A DNA stretch of 64,000 nucleotides, from the NCBI RefSeq assembly GCF_003173035.1, contig NZ_QGLE01000005.1, positions 62,001 through 126,000 on the forward strand, given 5' to 3'. Position 1 is the stretch's first letter; each line of letters begins with the position of its first letter. Position numbers and translations under genes: made by a program. Below, piece by piece: positions 29,225 through 37,453 of this stretch. Source of the stretch: Zavarzinia aquatilis. Lineage in GTDB: Bacteria; Pseudomonadota; Alphaproteobacteria; Zavarziniales; Zavarziniaceae. The notes below the pieces were generated by a model, which saw only the letters and a list, made by a program, of their open reading frames with translations, did no database searches and was not told the DNA's origin.

Positions 29225-30097
29225 ATGGCGCCCATCGACATTGCCCTCGTCCTGCTCGTGAACCTGATCTGGGGGTTCAATTTCGTCGCCGCCAAGGTCG
29301 GGGTGAGCGAGCTGCCCCCCATGCTGCTGACCGGCATCCGCTTCTGCGCCATCGGTCTCGTGCTCTCGCCGCTGATCCTGCGGGTGCCGCGCGACCAGAT
29401 CCGGGCGGTGCTGTGGGTCGCGCTGACCGCCGGCCTGTGTCACTTCGGACTGCTGTTCATCGGCATCGGTCTTGTCGGCGACGTCTCCTCGGCGGCGGTG
29501 GCGATCCAGCTGAACATTCCCTTCGTCACCATCCTCAGCGTCGTCATCCTGAAGGAGACGATCCGCTGGCGCCGTATCCTCGGCATCGTCATCGCCTTCG
29601 CGGGCGTCATCGTCATCGGCTTCGATCCGCGGGTGTTCTCCTATCTCGACGGGCTGCTGCTTTGCGTCGCCGCCGCCTTCTCGATGGCGGTCGCCATGAT
29701 CATCATGCGGCGGATGCGGGGGGTCGGCGTCTTCACCCTTCAGGCCTGGATGGGGCTCGTCACCGGGCCCAGCATGTTGCTGTTCTCGGCCCTGTTCGAG
29801 ACCGGGCAGGGCGCGGCGGTCACCAATGCCTCGCTGCTCGCCTGGGCCGCCGTCGCCTATACCGCCTTCGGTTCCTCGCTGATCGCCCATGCCGCCAATT
29901 TCCGCCTGCTGCAACGCTATCCGGTGACGACGACGGCGCCGCTCATGCTGCTTTCGCCCGTGCTCGGCATCGTCTTCGGTGTCCTGCTGCTTGACGACGC
30001 GCTGACCTGGCGCATGATCGGGGGCAGTCTGATGACCCTCGCGGGAGTTGGCATCATCATGCTGCGTGAGCGGAAAATCGTCGGGGCGGCACCGTGA
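29225..30097 (+). CDS. EamA/DMT-superfamily transporter
   Basis: 290 residues from the ATG at 29225, with GAGGG close upstream. About ten hydrophobic segments form two five-helix EamA repeats. The N-terminal repeat begins LVLLVNLIWGFNFVAAKVGVSELPP and the second contains FSYLDGLLLCVAAAFSMAVAMIIMRR (both shortened in practice to LIWGFNFVAAK and LDGLLLCVAAAFSMAVAM). Members export amino acids, sugars or drugs; the substrate cannot be predicted here. The stop overlaps the GTG start of the amidase gene (GTGA at 30094), so the pair is co-translated. Confidence 0.85.
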   Translation: MAPIDIALVLLVNLIWGFNFVAAKVGVSELPPMLLTGIRFCAIGLVLSPLILRVPRDQIRAVLWVALTAGLCHFGLLFIGIGLVGDVSSAAVAIQLNIPFVTILSVVILKETIRWRRILGIVIAFAGVIVIGFDPRVFSYLDGLLLCVAAAFSMAVAMIIMRRMRGVGVFTLQAWMGLVTGPSMLLFSALFETGQGAAVTNASLLAWAAVAYTAFGSSLIAHAANFRLLQRYPVTTTAPLMLLSPVLGIVFGVLLLDDALTWRMIGGSLMTLAGVGIIMLRERKIVGAAP

Positions 30098-30837
30098 ACC
30101 GGATCGTCAACCAGCCCTCGCCCAATCACGACAGCCGGGATGGCGCGCCCGTCTCGATCCTGATGATCCATTACACCGGCATGAAGACCGGGGCCGAGGC
30201 GCTGGCCCGCCTGCGCGACCCAGAAGCCAAGGTTTCCAGCCACTACCTGATCGACGAGGACGGCACCATCTATCGGCTGGTGGCGGAAACCGAGCGGGCC
30301 TGGCACGCCGGCAAGGGCAGCTGGCGCGGCATTGACAACATCAACCTCCGTTCCATCGGCATCGAACTGGTCAATCCGGGCCATGAATGGGGATATCGGC
30401 ATTTCCCGCCAGCCCAGATGAAGGCCCTGGCCGACCTCGCCCGGGGCATCGTCGCGCGCTGGACCATCGACCCCTTCGATGTCATCGGTCATTCCGACGG
30501 CGCGCCGCTGCGCAAGACCGATCCGGGCGAATTGTTCGACTGGTCCTATCTTGCCCAGCGCGGCATCGGCTTCTGGGCCGAGGGGGTCGATCCGGTCGCG
30601 GGCGGGCGGCTCGGTCCCGGCGAATCGGGCACGCTGGTCGAGGCGTTGCAGGCCGACCTCGCCGACTTCGGTTATGGCCTGCATGTCCATGGCCGCTACG
30701 ACGACGAGACGCGGGCGGTGGTCGCCGCCTTCCAGCGTCACTGGCGTCCCGCCGTTGTCGATGGCATCGCCGACGCGGGAACGCGCGGCCGGCTCGCCCG
30801 GCTCTTGCGCCTGCGGGCCGAAACCGCTAGGCCTTGA
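30094..30837 (+). CDS. N-acetylmuramoyl-L-alanine amidase, AmiD-like, with peptidoglycan-binding domain
   Basis: 247 residues from a GTG overlapping the previous stop. The amidase_2 zinc domain (about 20-160) has His26 in LMIHYTG, SSHYLIDEDGTIYRLV, AWHAGKGSW and the C-terminal zinc motif VIGHSDGAPLRKTDPGELF (quoted in parts: GHSDGAP, KTDPG). Residues about 170-240 are a PG_binding_1 fold (VEALQADLADFGYGL, AVVAAFQRHWRP). No signal peptide is visible, unlike the E. coli AmiD lipoprotein, so it may act in the cytoplasm on recycled anhydro-muropeptides, as AmpD does. rnpB follows five bases after the stop. Confidence 0.88.
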   Translation: MNRIVNQPSPNHDSRDGAPVSILMIHYTGMKTGAEALARLRDPEAKVSSHYLIDEDGTIYRLVAETERAWHAGKGSWRGIDNINLRSIGIELVNPGHEWGYRHFPPAQMKALADLARGIVARWTIDPFDVIGHSDGAPLRKTDPGELFDWSYLAQRGIGFWAEGVDPVAGGRLGPGESGTLVEALQADLADFGYGLHVHGRYDDETRAVVAAFQRHWRPAVVDGIADAGTRGRLARLLRLRAETARP

Positions 30838-30841
30838 GCCG

Positions 30842-31233
<392 letters not shown>

Positions 31234-31244
31234 CATCCTGCCCC

Positions 31245-31287
31245 AAAAAAGCTCGGCCCCGGGCGGCGGGGAAACCGTCCGGGGCCG
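31245..31287 (-). terminator. Rho-independent terminator of the Hsp20 gene
   Basis: On the minus strand a 13-base-pair stem (31275-31287 with 31254-31266, one G-T pair) is followed by AGC and six T residues (31250-31245). It serves the Hsp20 gene, which ends at 31309. Confidence 0.85.
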
Positions 31288-31308
31288 TGGGCACACCGCC
31301 TGGGGGAG

Positions 31309-31776
31309 CTAGGCGGCGCGTTTGACCTCGATCTTCCGGGACTCCGCCATCGCCCGCGCCGGTTTCGGCACGGTCACGGTCAGAACGCCCTTGTCCATCA
31401 TCGCCTTGATGGCCGCCGGGTCAGTGCCGGCTGGCATCTCGATCGTCCGGGCGAAAGCGCCGGTGGTGCGCTCGATCATATGGGCGGTCTCGCCCTTGTC
31501 TTCACGTTCCACCTTCTTTTCGCCGCGGATGGTCAGGACATTGTCCGCCAGCGTGACCTCGACGTCCTTTTCCTCCATGCCCGGGAGTTCAGCGGTCAGC
31601 GTGATCGCCTCGGCGTTCTCGACCATGTTCATTCTGGGCAGCGCCTCACCGAGACCCAGATCCATGGTCATGTCATTGAACAGCCGGTCGATCTCCTGCC
31701 GCAGGGCAACGAAGGGGTTGTCTGTCATGGCGGCCGGGGTGCGGGCGCCATTGGTCATGAGAGTCCGGAGTTTCAT
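31309..31776 (-). CDS. Hsp20 / alpha-crystallin-type small heat shock protein
   Basis: 155 residues, with AGGAGG about eight bases before the ATG at 31776. The alpha-crystallin domain runs from about 48 to 145, with AITLTAELPGMEEKDVEVTL and LTIRGEKKVE, the conserved strand segment GAFARTIEMPAG, and the GVLTVTVPK motif that closes the domain. The C-terminal RKIEVKRAA supplies the I-x-V-type tail used for oligomer assembly. It is an ATP-independent chaperone that holds unfolding proteins in the cytoplasm. It is divergent from the copper-related pair; no clear sigma-32 promoter could be defined. Confidence 0.92.
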   Translation of the reverse strand: MKLRTLMTNGARTPAAMTDNPFVALRQEIDRLFNDMTMDLGLGEALPRMNMVENAEAITLTAELPGMEEKDVEVTLADNVLTIRGEKKVEREDKGETAHMIERTTGAFARTIEMPAGTDPAAIKAMMDKGVLTVTVPKPARAMAESRKIEVKRAA

Positions 31777-31925
31777 TTTACGGCCCTCCTTCTTTCTCGA
31801 CTGGGGGCATCAAAGCCTCGCGGTCACCTTCTTTATAGGAGCGTCGCCGTCACCGCTCCTTGAGGCGGATCAATCCCGCGAAAAAAGCCGTGGCAATCGA
31901 CGCCGGCATCCCTAGATTCTCCGTC

Positions 31926-32279
31926 ATGAACCGGTCCCTCGGCACAATCCTTCGCGCCGCGCTCGCCCTCGTGGCGGCGATGTTCTGGTTCGCGGCGCTG
32001 CCGGCGGCAGGCATGGCGGCACCCGCCGCCGCGCCGACCGTCGAGGCGCCGTGCCCGGACCATGCGGACAGCCAGCCCGCGCAGGCCCCGGCGAAGACCG
32101 GCTGCTGCATCGGCGCCGCCTGCGCCCTGCATTGCCTGCCGGTGAATGCCCTGCCGGCCGCGACCGATGCGCCGCGACTCGGGCCGCGTCCGCTGCCGAT
32201 ACCGGCCGCTCTCGCCCTGACCGGGCTGCCCGGGGCTGTGCCGCCTCCCCTTTACCGCCCGCCTCGCGCCCTCGCCTGA
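31926..32279 (+). CDS. Exported Cys/His-rich small protein next to copper oxidase
   Basis: 117 residues from the ATG at 31926, which gives a signal peptide of about 32 residues (ending AGMAAP). The mature protein has a metal-binding look: Cys43 and His46 in CPDH, then Cys60, Cys61, Cys66, His69 and Cys70 in GCCIGAACALHC. The C-terminal 45 residues are Pro/Leu/Ala-rich. I do not recognise a named family. It lies 37 bases upstream of the CopA-like oxidase gene and is probably in one operon with it, so a periplasmic copper-binding role is a reasonable inference. No good ribosome site is visible at this ATG. Confidence 0.65.
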   Translation: MNRSLGTILRAALALVAAMFWFAALPAAGMAAPAAAPTVEAPCPDHADSQPAQAPAKTGCCIGAACALHCLPVNALPAATDAPRLGPRPLPIPAALALTGLPGAVPPPLYRPPRALA

Positions 32280-32316
32280 AAGCCGCTTCCCAGCCTTTTC
32301 AGACGAGAGAGAGACC

Positions 32317-33780
32317 ATGACCTTCCATCTGTCGCGGCGCCAGTTCGTGGCGACCGCCGCCCTCGCCGCAACCGCCCCGGTCTTCGCCCGGGCCGCCTTC
32401 GGCACCACGCCCAAAACCCTGACCGCCGAGCGCCGCAGCCTCGACATCAAGGGCAAAGCCGCCTCCGTCCTCGGCCTGCGCGGGCCGGACGGGGCTTCCG
32501 GCCTCGTGCTTTCGCCGGGCGAGGCCTTCCGCCTGCGGCTCGAGAACCGCATCGGCGAGGACACGATCATCCATTGGCACGGCCAGACCCCGCCGCCCGA
32601 TCAGGATGGCGTGACCGACACCCTCTATGTCCGGGCGATCGCGGATGGCGGCTTCGCCGACTACGATTTCGCGCCGCGCGGCGGAACCCACTGGATGCAT
32701 TCCCATCAGGGCCTGCAGGAAATGCGCCTGCTGGCCGCGCCGCTGATCGTCCGCACCAGGGAAGACCTCGCGCGCGACGCGCAGGAGGTGACGGTCCTCC
32801 TCCACGATTTCAGCTTCAAGGCGCCGGAAGAACTGGTGGCCGGCCTTGCCGGCGGCATGATGAACCATGGCGGCATGGATATGGGGGGCATGTCGATGCC
32901 CGGCATGGACATGTCCGGCATGGATCATTCGGCCATGGGCCACGCCATGCCCGCCATGGATCACGGCATGGCGGGCATGGACCTGAACGATGTCGAATTC
33001 GATGCCTATCTCGCCAACGACCGCACGCTGGACGATCCGCAGGTGGTCGCGGTCGAGAAGGGTGGGCGGGTCCACTTGCGCCTGATCAACGGCGCGGCGG
33101 CGACCGCCTTCTGGCTCGACTTCGGCGGGTTGACCGGCACGGTGATGGCGGTCGACGGCAATCCGGTGAAACCGGTCGAGGTGACGAAAGTACCGCTCGC
33201 CCAGGGCCAACGCATCGACGTCCTGCTGCAGCTGGGGCCGGACGGCGCCGCCGTGCCGGTGCTGGCCCAGCGCGAGGGCGACCGCGCCCGCACCGGCATC
33301 ATCCTGGCGCCGACCGGGGCGAGCGTGCCCCGCGTCGCCGACAAGGCGGCGGAGGCCGCGCCGCCGGTCGACCTGTCGCTGGAGGGGCGGCTGACGGCCG
33401 AGGGCGTGACAGCGCGCCCGGCCGAGATCACCCGCCGCATCCGCCTGACCGGGTCGATGATGCCTTACGTCTGGACCATCGACGACCGCTCATGGAGCAA
33501 CCGGCTGCCGGTGCAGGTGAAGGCCGGCCAGCGCGTCGCGGTCGAGATGGTGAACGAGAGCATGATGGCCCATCCGATGCACCTGCACGGCCATCACTTC
33601 GATGTCGTCGCCTTGAACGGCAAGCCGCTGGCGGGCGCGCGGCGCGATACCGTGCTGGTGCCGATCAACGGCCGCGTCACCATCGCTTTCGACGCGGATA
33701 ATGCCGGTCGCTGGTTGTTCCACTGCCACAACCTGCTGCACATGGCGACCGGCATGATGACGGAAGTGACCTACGCCTGA
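32317..33780 (+). CDS. CopA-like multicopper oxidase (Tat-exported)
   Basis: 487 residues. A twin-arginine signal (SRRQFVATAAL, residues 6-16) exports it folded. Copper ligands are visible in HWHG (86-89), HWMHSH (125-130), HPMHLHGHHF (about 413-422) and HCHNLLHMATGMM (about 469-481), the complete type 1, 2 and 3 set. Between the cupredoxin domains lies a Met/His-rich segment (181-221) with repeated GMDM, GMSM and MDHSAM units, typical of PcoA/CopA copper resistance oxidases, which bind and oxidise Cu(I) in the periplasm. No copB follows. The stop overlaps the convergent flavin oxidoreductase gene by ten bases. Confidence 0.92.
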   Translation: MTFHLSRRQFVATAALAATAPVFARAAFGTTPKTLTAERRSLDIKGKAASVLGLRGPDGASGLVLSPGEAFRLRLENRIGEDTIIHWHGQTPPPDQDGVTDTLYVRAIADGGFADYDFAPRGGTHWMHSHQGLQEMRLLAAPLIVRTREDLARDAQEVTVLLHDFSFKAPEELVAGLAGGMMNHGGMDMGGMSMPGMDMSGMDHSAMGHAMPAMDHGMAGMDLNDVEFDAYLANDRTLDDPQVVAVEKGGRVHLRLINGAAATAFWLDFGGLTGTVMAVDGNPVKPVEVTKVPLAQGQRIDVLLQLGPDGAAVPVLAQREGDRARTGIILAPTGASVPRVADKAAEAAPPVDLSLEGRLTAEGVTARPAEITRRIRLTGSMMPYVWTIDDRSWSNRLPVQVKAGQRVAVEMVNESMMAHPMHLHGHHFDVVALNGKPLAGARRDTVLVPINGRVTIAFDADNAGRWLFHCHNLLHMATGMMTEVTYA

Positions 33781-35087
33781 GACTTGCGGGCGGCGTGCAT
33801 CGCCTTCGCCGCCCGCATCTCGCCCATCTGATAGCGGAGGAAAGCGCCGAAGATGCCGAGTTCGGGGCTCGGCGTGCCACCCTGGCCCAGGGTCTTCAGG
33901 TGGTTGGCGAACCAGCCCAAGGGACCGAAGCCGTTCAGCATCTGGATGATCTTCAGCGGCGAGGCCGGACCGAGCAGGCGCCCCGGGCCAAGGCGCAGGC
34001 GGTTCTCCCAATCGTCGAGCCGAGCGAGCCGGCCCGACAGCAGCGCGGCCGGCGCATCCGGCTTCAGGCACAGCGGCCGGGCGAGACCGATCACGTCGCA
34101 GGCGCCGGCCGCCAGCGCCTCGTCCATGGCGGCGCGGCTGCGGAAGCCGCCAGTGACCATCAGCGGCGTCTTCACCGCCGCGCGCATGGTCTTGGCATAA
34201 TCGAGGAAATAGGCCTCGCGGGCCACGGTCGAGGCGCGGCGCGCCTGCTTGGCGCCGGCATCGGTCGACATATCCTCGTTGCCCATCATCATCGGCCGCT
34301 CGTAGGTGCCGCCCGAAACCTCGAGCAGGTCGATGCCTTCCGCTTCCAGCCAGCGGGCGACGGTGGTCGCCTCCTCGTCGCCGAAGCCGCCCTTCATGAA
34401 GTCGGCGGAATTCAGCTTCACGCCGACGCCGAAGCCGGGACCGGCGGCGGCGCGCACCGCCCGCACCACTTCGAGCAGCAGGCGCGCCCGGTTTTCCAGG
34501 CTGCCGCCCCAGCGGTCGGTGCGCTGGTTGGAGCGGGGGCTGAGGAACTGGCTGATCAGGTAACCATGGGCGCCGTGCACCTGCACGCCGTCGAAACCGG
34601 CCTCCTTCAGGGTGGCGGCAGCGAAGCCGAAGCGGGAAATCACATCGACGATTTCCCCGTCGGTCATGGCGCGGGGCGTGCCGAACTGCTTGCCCGGCAG
34701 GGGCAGCGGAATGGCTGAAGGGGCCTGCGGCGTCTTGTTGACGGCGATCGGGGTCTGCCGGCCGGCATGGCTGATCTGGGCCCACAGGCGCGTGCCATTG
34801 GCCGTTCCAGCCCTGGCCATGGCGGCGAGGGCGGCCTTGGCCGCCTCGTCCATGCCTGGGGCGACGACGACATTGCCCGGCCGCTCCAGATTGTCGGGAT
34901 GAACCTGCATGTTGCCGGTGATGAGAAGGCCGCAGCCCCCCTCGGCGAAACGCCGGTACAGCTCGCACAGGGCCGGGGTCGCGCGGTTGCGCGGATCGGC
35001 CAGCCCTTCGGTCATCGCCGCCTTGGCCAGACGGTTCTTCAGGGTCTGGCCACAGGCCAGCGTGAAGGGCGCTGCAATATCCACCAC
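33771..35087 (-). CDS. Old Yellow Enzyme-family NADH:flavin oxidoreductase
   Basis: 438 residues from a GTG at 35087, with AGAGGAAA upstream. The FMN-binding TIM barrel starts FTLACGQTLKNRLAKAAMTEGLA and contains LWAQISHAGRQTP and the conserved HGAHGYLISQFLSPRSNQRTD block (here as HGAHGYLISQFL and SNQRTDRWGG), which places it in the larger bacterial OYE/2,4-dienoyl-CoA reductase-like group. It lacks the C-terminal Fe-S and NAD domains of full dienoyl-CoA reductase. Such enzymes reduce activated C=C bonds; the substrate is unknown. The 109-base gap before the phospholipase stop contains G/C hairpins. Confidence 0.85.
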   Translation of the reverse strand: MVDIAAPFTLACGQTLKNRLAKAAMTEGLADPRNRATPALCELYRRFAEGGCGLLITGNMQVHPDNLERPGNVVVAPGMDEAAKAALAAMARAGTANGTRLWAQISHAGRQTPIAVNKTPQAPSAIPLPLPGKQFGTPRAMTDGEIVDVISRFGFAAATLKEAGFDGVQVHGAHGYLISQFLSPRSNQRTDRWGGSLENRARLLLEVVRAVRAAAGPGFGVGVKLNSADFMKGGFGDEEATTVARWLEAEGIDLLEVSGGTYERPMMMGNEDMSTDAGAKQARRASTVAREAYFLDYAKTMRAAVKTPLMVTGGFRSRAAMDEALAAGACDVIGLARPLCLKPDAPAALLSGRLARLDDWENRLRLGPGRLLGPASPLKIIQMLNGFGPLGWFANHLKTLGQGGTPSPELGIFGAFLRYQMGEMRAAKAMHAARKSQA

Positions 35088-35144
35088 CGACGTTTCCTCT
35101 TCCGACGTTTATCGTGTCGCTTTGACATTTTGTCGGAAAGTGTC

Positions 35145-35184
35145 GGGGGGCATAGCCCCCCCGTCAACACCAACGACGGGGGGG
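35145..35184 (-). other. Overlapping alternative hairpins between OYE-type and phospholipase C genes
   Basis: CCCCCCCGTC (35156-35165) pairs perfectly with GACGGGGGGG (35175-35184). The same C-tract can instead pair with the G-tract just before it (GGGGGG at about 35145-35150), so the two hairpins exclude each other. No T-run follows. Confidence 0.5.
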
Positions 35185-35196
35185 CGGGTCGCCGGA

Positions 35197-37377
35197 TCAG
35201 CCCGCGATGGCGATCTGTTCGAGGACGTGGGCCGGATCGGAAATGCTCGGCTTGCCCGTCTCCAGCCGGCCGGCGAGGCGGCGGCTGAAGCCATCGAGGC
35301 CGGTCACCGTCACGGTGTAATCGTACCAATTGCCCTGATCGGCGAGGGACAGGCGCAGCGGCTTGCTCGCCCCGGCGGCAACCCGCACCTCCTGCTCCAG
35401 CTTCTCGTAGGCGTTGGCCGTCACCTTGAAGGTGCAGGTCCGCGCCCCGTTGTTGGCCAGGGTCAGGTTCAGGCGCTGATTGGTCTTGTCGTAGGACGCG
35501 GTGACCTCGGGCGCCGCCTTGGCCGTCGAGGCGACCACGGTGTTGCCGGTGAAGTGCCGGTGATAGCCGTTCGGCCCCAGCACCCAGAGGTCATAGGCGC
35601 CACCATCCGCCTTCAGATCCCAGGTCGCGGCCAGCACCTTGCCCGCCTCGACCATGTAACGGTGCGGGATACGGTCGAGGTGCAGCCGGTCGTAGACGTG
35701 ATAGACCGCGCCGACGGTGCCGGTGTTGCGGAAGCGCAGGCGGATGCTGTCGCTGCCGGCCGTCGCCTCGATGTGCAGTTCGTAAGGCAGCGGCCGCGAC
35801 GGGCGGATGCCGATGTCCTGCTCGGGCACGGTCTGGTCCGCCTCGGCCGGGATCTTGACCTGCAGGCGCAGGGCCTGCGCGACGCGGATCGAGTCGGCCG
35901 AAATCTTGCTGCGGGTCGGCAGGGTGGGCACGCTGGTGTTCGGATTGACGAAGTCGAAGCAGGAGGTCAGGTCGCCGATGATCGCCCGGCGGTAGGGACT
36001 GATGTTGCTCTCGGCGACGCCGAAGCGCGCCTCGATGAAGCGCAGGACCGAGGTGTGGTCGAAGGTCTCCGACGCGACCCAGCCGCCCCGGCTCCACGGC
36101 GAGATGACGAAGCAGGGCACGCGCGGCCCGGGGCCATAGGGGCGGCCGTCCGGCGCCGGCTGGCTGGTCGCGCCCTCGATCGCCGGATGGGTGAAATATT
36201 CGCTGCCCAGCAGGTTTTCCGCCATGGTCGTGCCGCCGGCCGCCGTGCCGTCCTCGTTGCGCGAGAACACGGTGGGCGAGGGGACGTGATCGAAGAAGCC
36301 GTCGTTCTCGTCGAAATTGACGATGAGCACGGTCTTCGACCAGACCTCCGGATCGGCGGTCAGGATTTCCAGCGCCTGCTGGACATACCAGGCCCCCTGC
36401 ACCGGGCTCGACACCGCCGGATGCTCGGAATAGAGCGTGGGCGCGACGATCCACGAGACCTGCGGCAGCTTGCCGTTCTTCACGTCGAGTTCGAGCTGGC
36501 CGAGCAACCCGCCCAGCGGCATGGTGTTGCCGACGCCCTTGTAGAGCGGCTGCTTCGCGTCCATCGCCTCGACATAGGGGATCCACGGCAGGCCGAGGGG
36601 GGTATTGCCCATCGCCTCATGGGCGGCGCGATACTGGCGGAAACCGGCCAGCGGATTGTCGCCGAAATTGTCCGGCAGGTTCTGGTAGACCTTCCAGGTC
36701 ACGCCCGCTTCCTGCAGCCGCTCGGGATAGGTCTTCCAGGCGTAGCCCTTGGACTTCGAGCCGAAATTGTCCATCTCGTTGATGACGACGGCATTGCCGG
36801 TGCCGGTCGGGCCGTTGGTGCCGGTCCAGTGATAGACCCGGTTCGGGAAAGTGCCGGTATGCGTCGCGCAGTGGTAGTTGTCGCAAAGCGTGAAGGCATT
36901 GGCGAGGGCGAACTGGAAGCCGACCTCGGCCTCCTTGTAATAGCCCATCGACTGGTTTTCCTTGTGCAGCGGCCAGTCGGTGATGCGCCCGTGGTTCCAC
37001 ACCGCCTGGGCATCGGGCCAGGTGTGCGGCGTGCCGGTGACGCGCTGGGCGTTGCCCTTCTTGGAATTCAGATGGTAGGGCAGGATGGTCCGCTCGCCGT
37101 TCCACTGGTGGAACACGGTGCGCCCGTCGGCGCGCGGAATGGTGAAGCGGTCGCCGAAGCCGCGCACGCCCGGGAAGGTGCCGAAGTAATGGTCGAAGGC
37201 CCGGTTTTCCTGCATCAGCACGACGATGTGCTGCACGTCCTTGATCGACTTGGTGCCATTGGCGGCGTCGATGGCGAGGGCCTTGCGGATCGTGTCGGGA
37301 AAGACGGTGGCGGCGGCGGCAGTCCCGCCGAGGGCGGCGGCGGACTTCAGGAAGTCGCGTCTGTTGGTATCGGTCAT
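35197..37377 (-). CDS. Phosphocholine-specific phospholipase C, copy 2 (Tat-exported)
   Basis: 726 residues. A Tat signal (NRRDFLKSAAAL, residues 5-16) is followed by the phosphoesterase domain, with IKDVQHIVVLMQENRAFDHYFG (quoted as VVLMQENRAFDHYFG) near residue 55, the Glu/Asn of which bind metal in this family, and later NFDENDGFFDHVPSP and PWSRGGWVASETFDHTS. Two C-terminal DUF756-type beta domains complete the PlcH/PlcN architecture. It cleaves the phosphodiester head group of phosphatidylcholine or related lipids outside the cytoplasm. It is co-linear with the gene at 37454-39631, 76 bases upstream on the same strand. Confidence 0.93.
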   Translation of the reverse strand: MTDTNRRDFLKSAAALGGTAAAATVFPDTIRKALAIDAANGTKSIKDVQHIVVLMQENRAFDHYFGTFPGVRGFGDRFTIPRADGRTVFHQWNGERTILPYHLNSKKGNAQRVTGTPHTWPDAQAVWNHGRITDWPLHKENQSMGYYKEAEVGFQFALANAFTLCDNYHCATHTGTFPNRVYHWTGTNGPTGTGNAVVINEMDNFGSKSKGYAWKTYPERLQEAGVTWKVYQNLPDNFGDNPLAGFRQYRAAHEAMGNTPLGLPWIPYVEAMDAKQPLYKGVGNTMPLGGLLGQLELDVKNGKLPQVSWIVAPTLYSEHPAVSSPVQGAWYVQQALEILTADPEVWSKTVLIVNFDENDGFFDHVPSPTVFSRNEDGTAAGGTTMAENLLGSEYFTHPAIEGATSQPAPDGRPYGPGPRVPCFVISPWSRGGWVASETFDHTSVLRFIEARFGVAESNISPYRRAIIGDLTSCFDFVNPNTSVPTLPTRSKISADSIRVAQALRLQVKIPAEADQTVPEQDIGIRPSRPLPYELHIEATAGSDSIRLRFRNTGTVGAVYHVYDRLHLDRIPHRYMVEAGKVLAATWDLKADGGAYDLWVLGPNGYHRHFTGNTVVASTAKAAPEVTASYDKTNQRLNLTLANNGARTCTFKVTANAYEKLEQEVRVAAGASKPLRLSLADQGNWYDYTVTVTGLDGFSRRLAGRLETGKPSISDPAHVLEQIAIAG

Positions 37378-37407
37378 CTCGGGCGTCCGGTCATGATGCG
37401 TGAATGG

Positions 37408-37432
37408 ACCTCCCGGCGCGAAGCCGGGAGGT
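37408..37432 (-). other. Hairpin between the two phospholipase C genes
   Basis: ACCTCCCGGC (37408-37417) and GCCGGGAGGT (37423-37432) form a perfect ten-base-pair stem with a five-base loop in the 76-base gap. No T-run follows, so it could be an RNA-stability or partial attenuation element. Confidence 0.5.
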
Positions 37433-37453
37433 TGCGCTGGTCGGCGTTACCGC

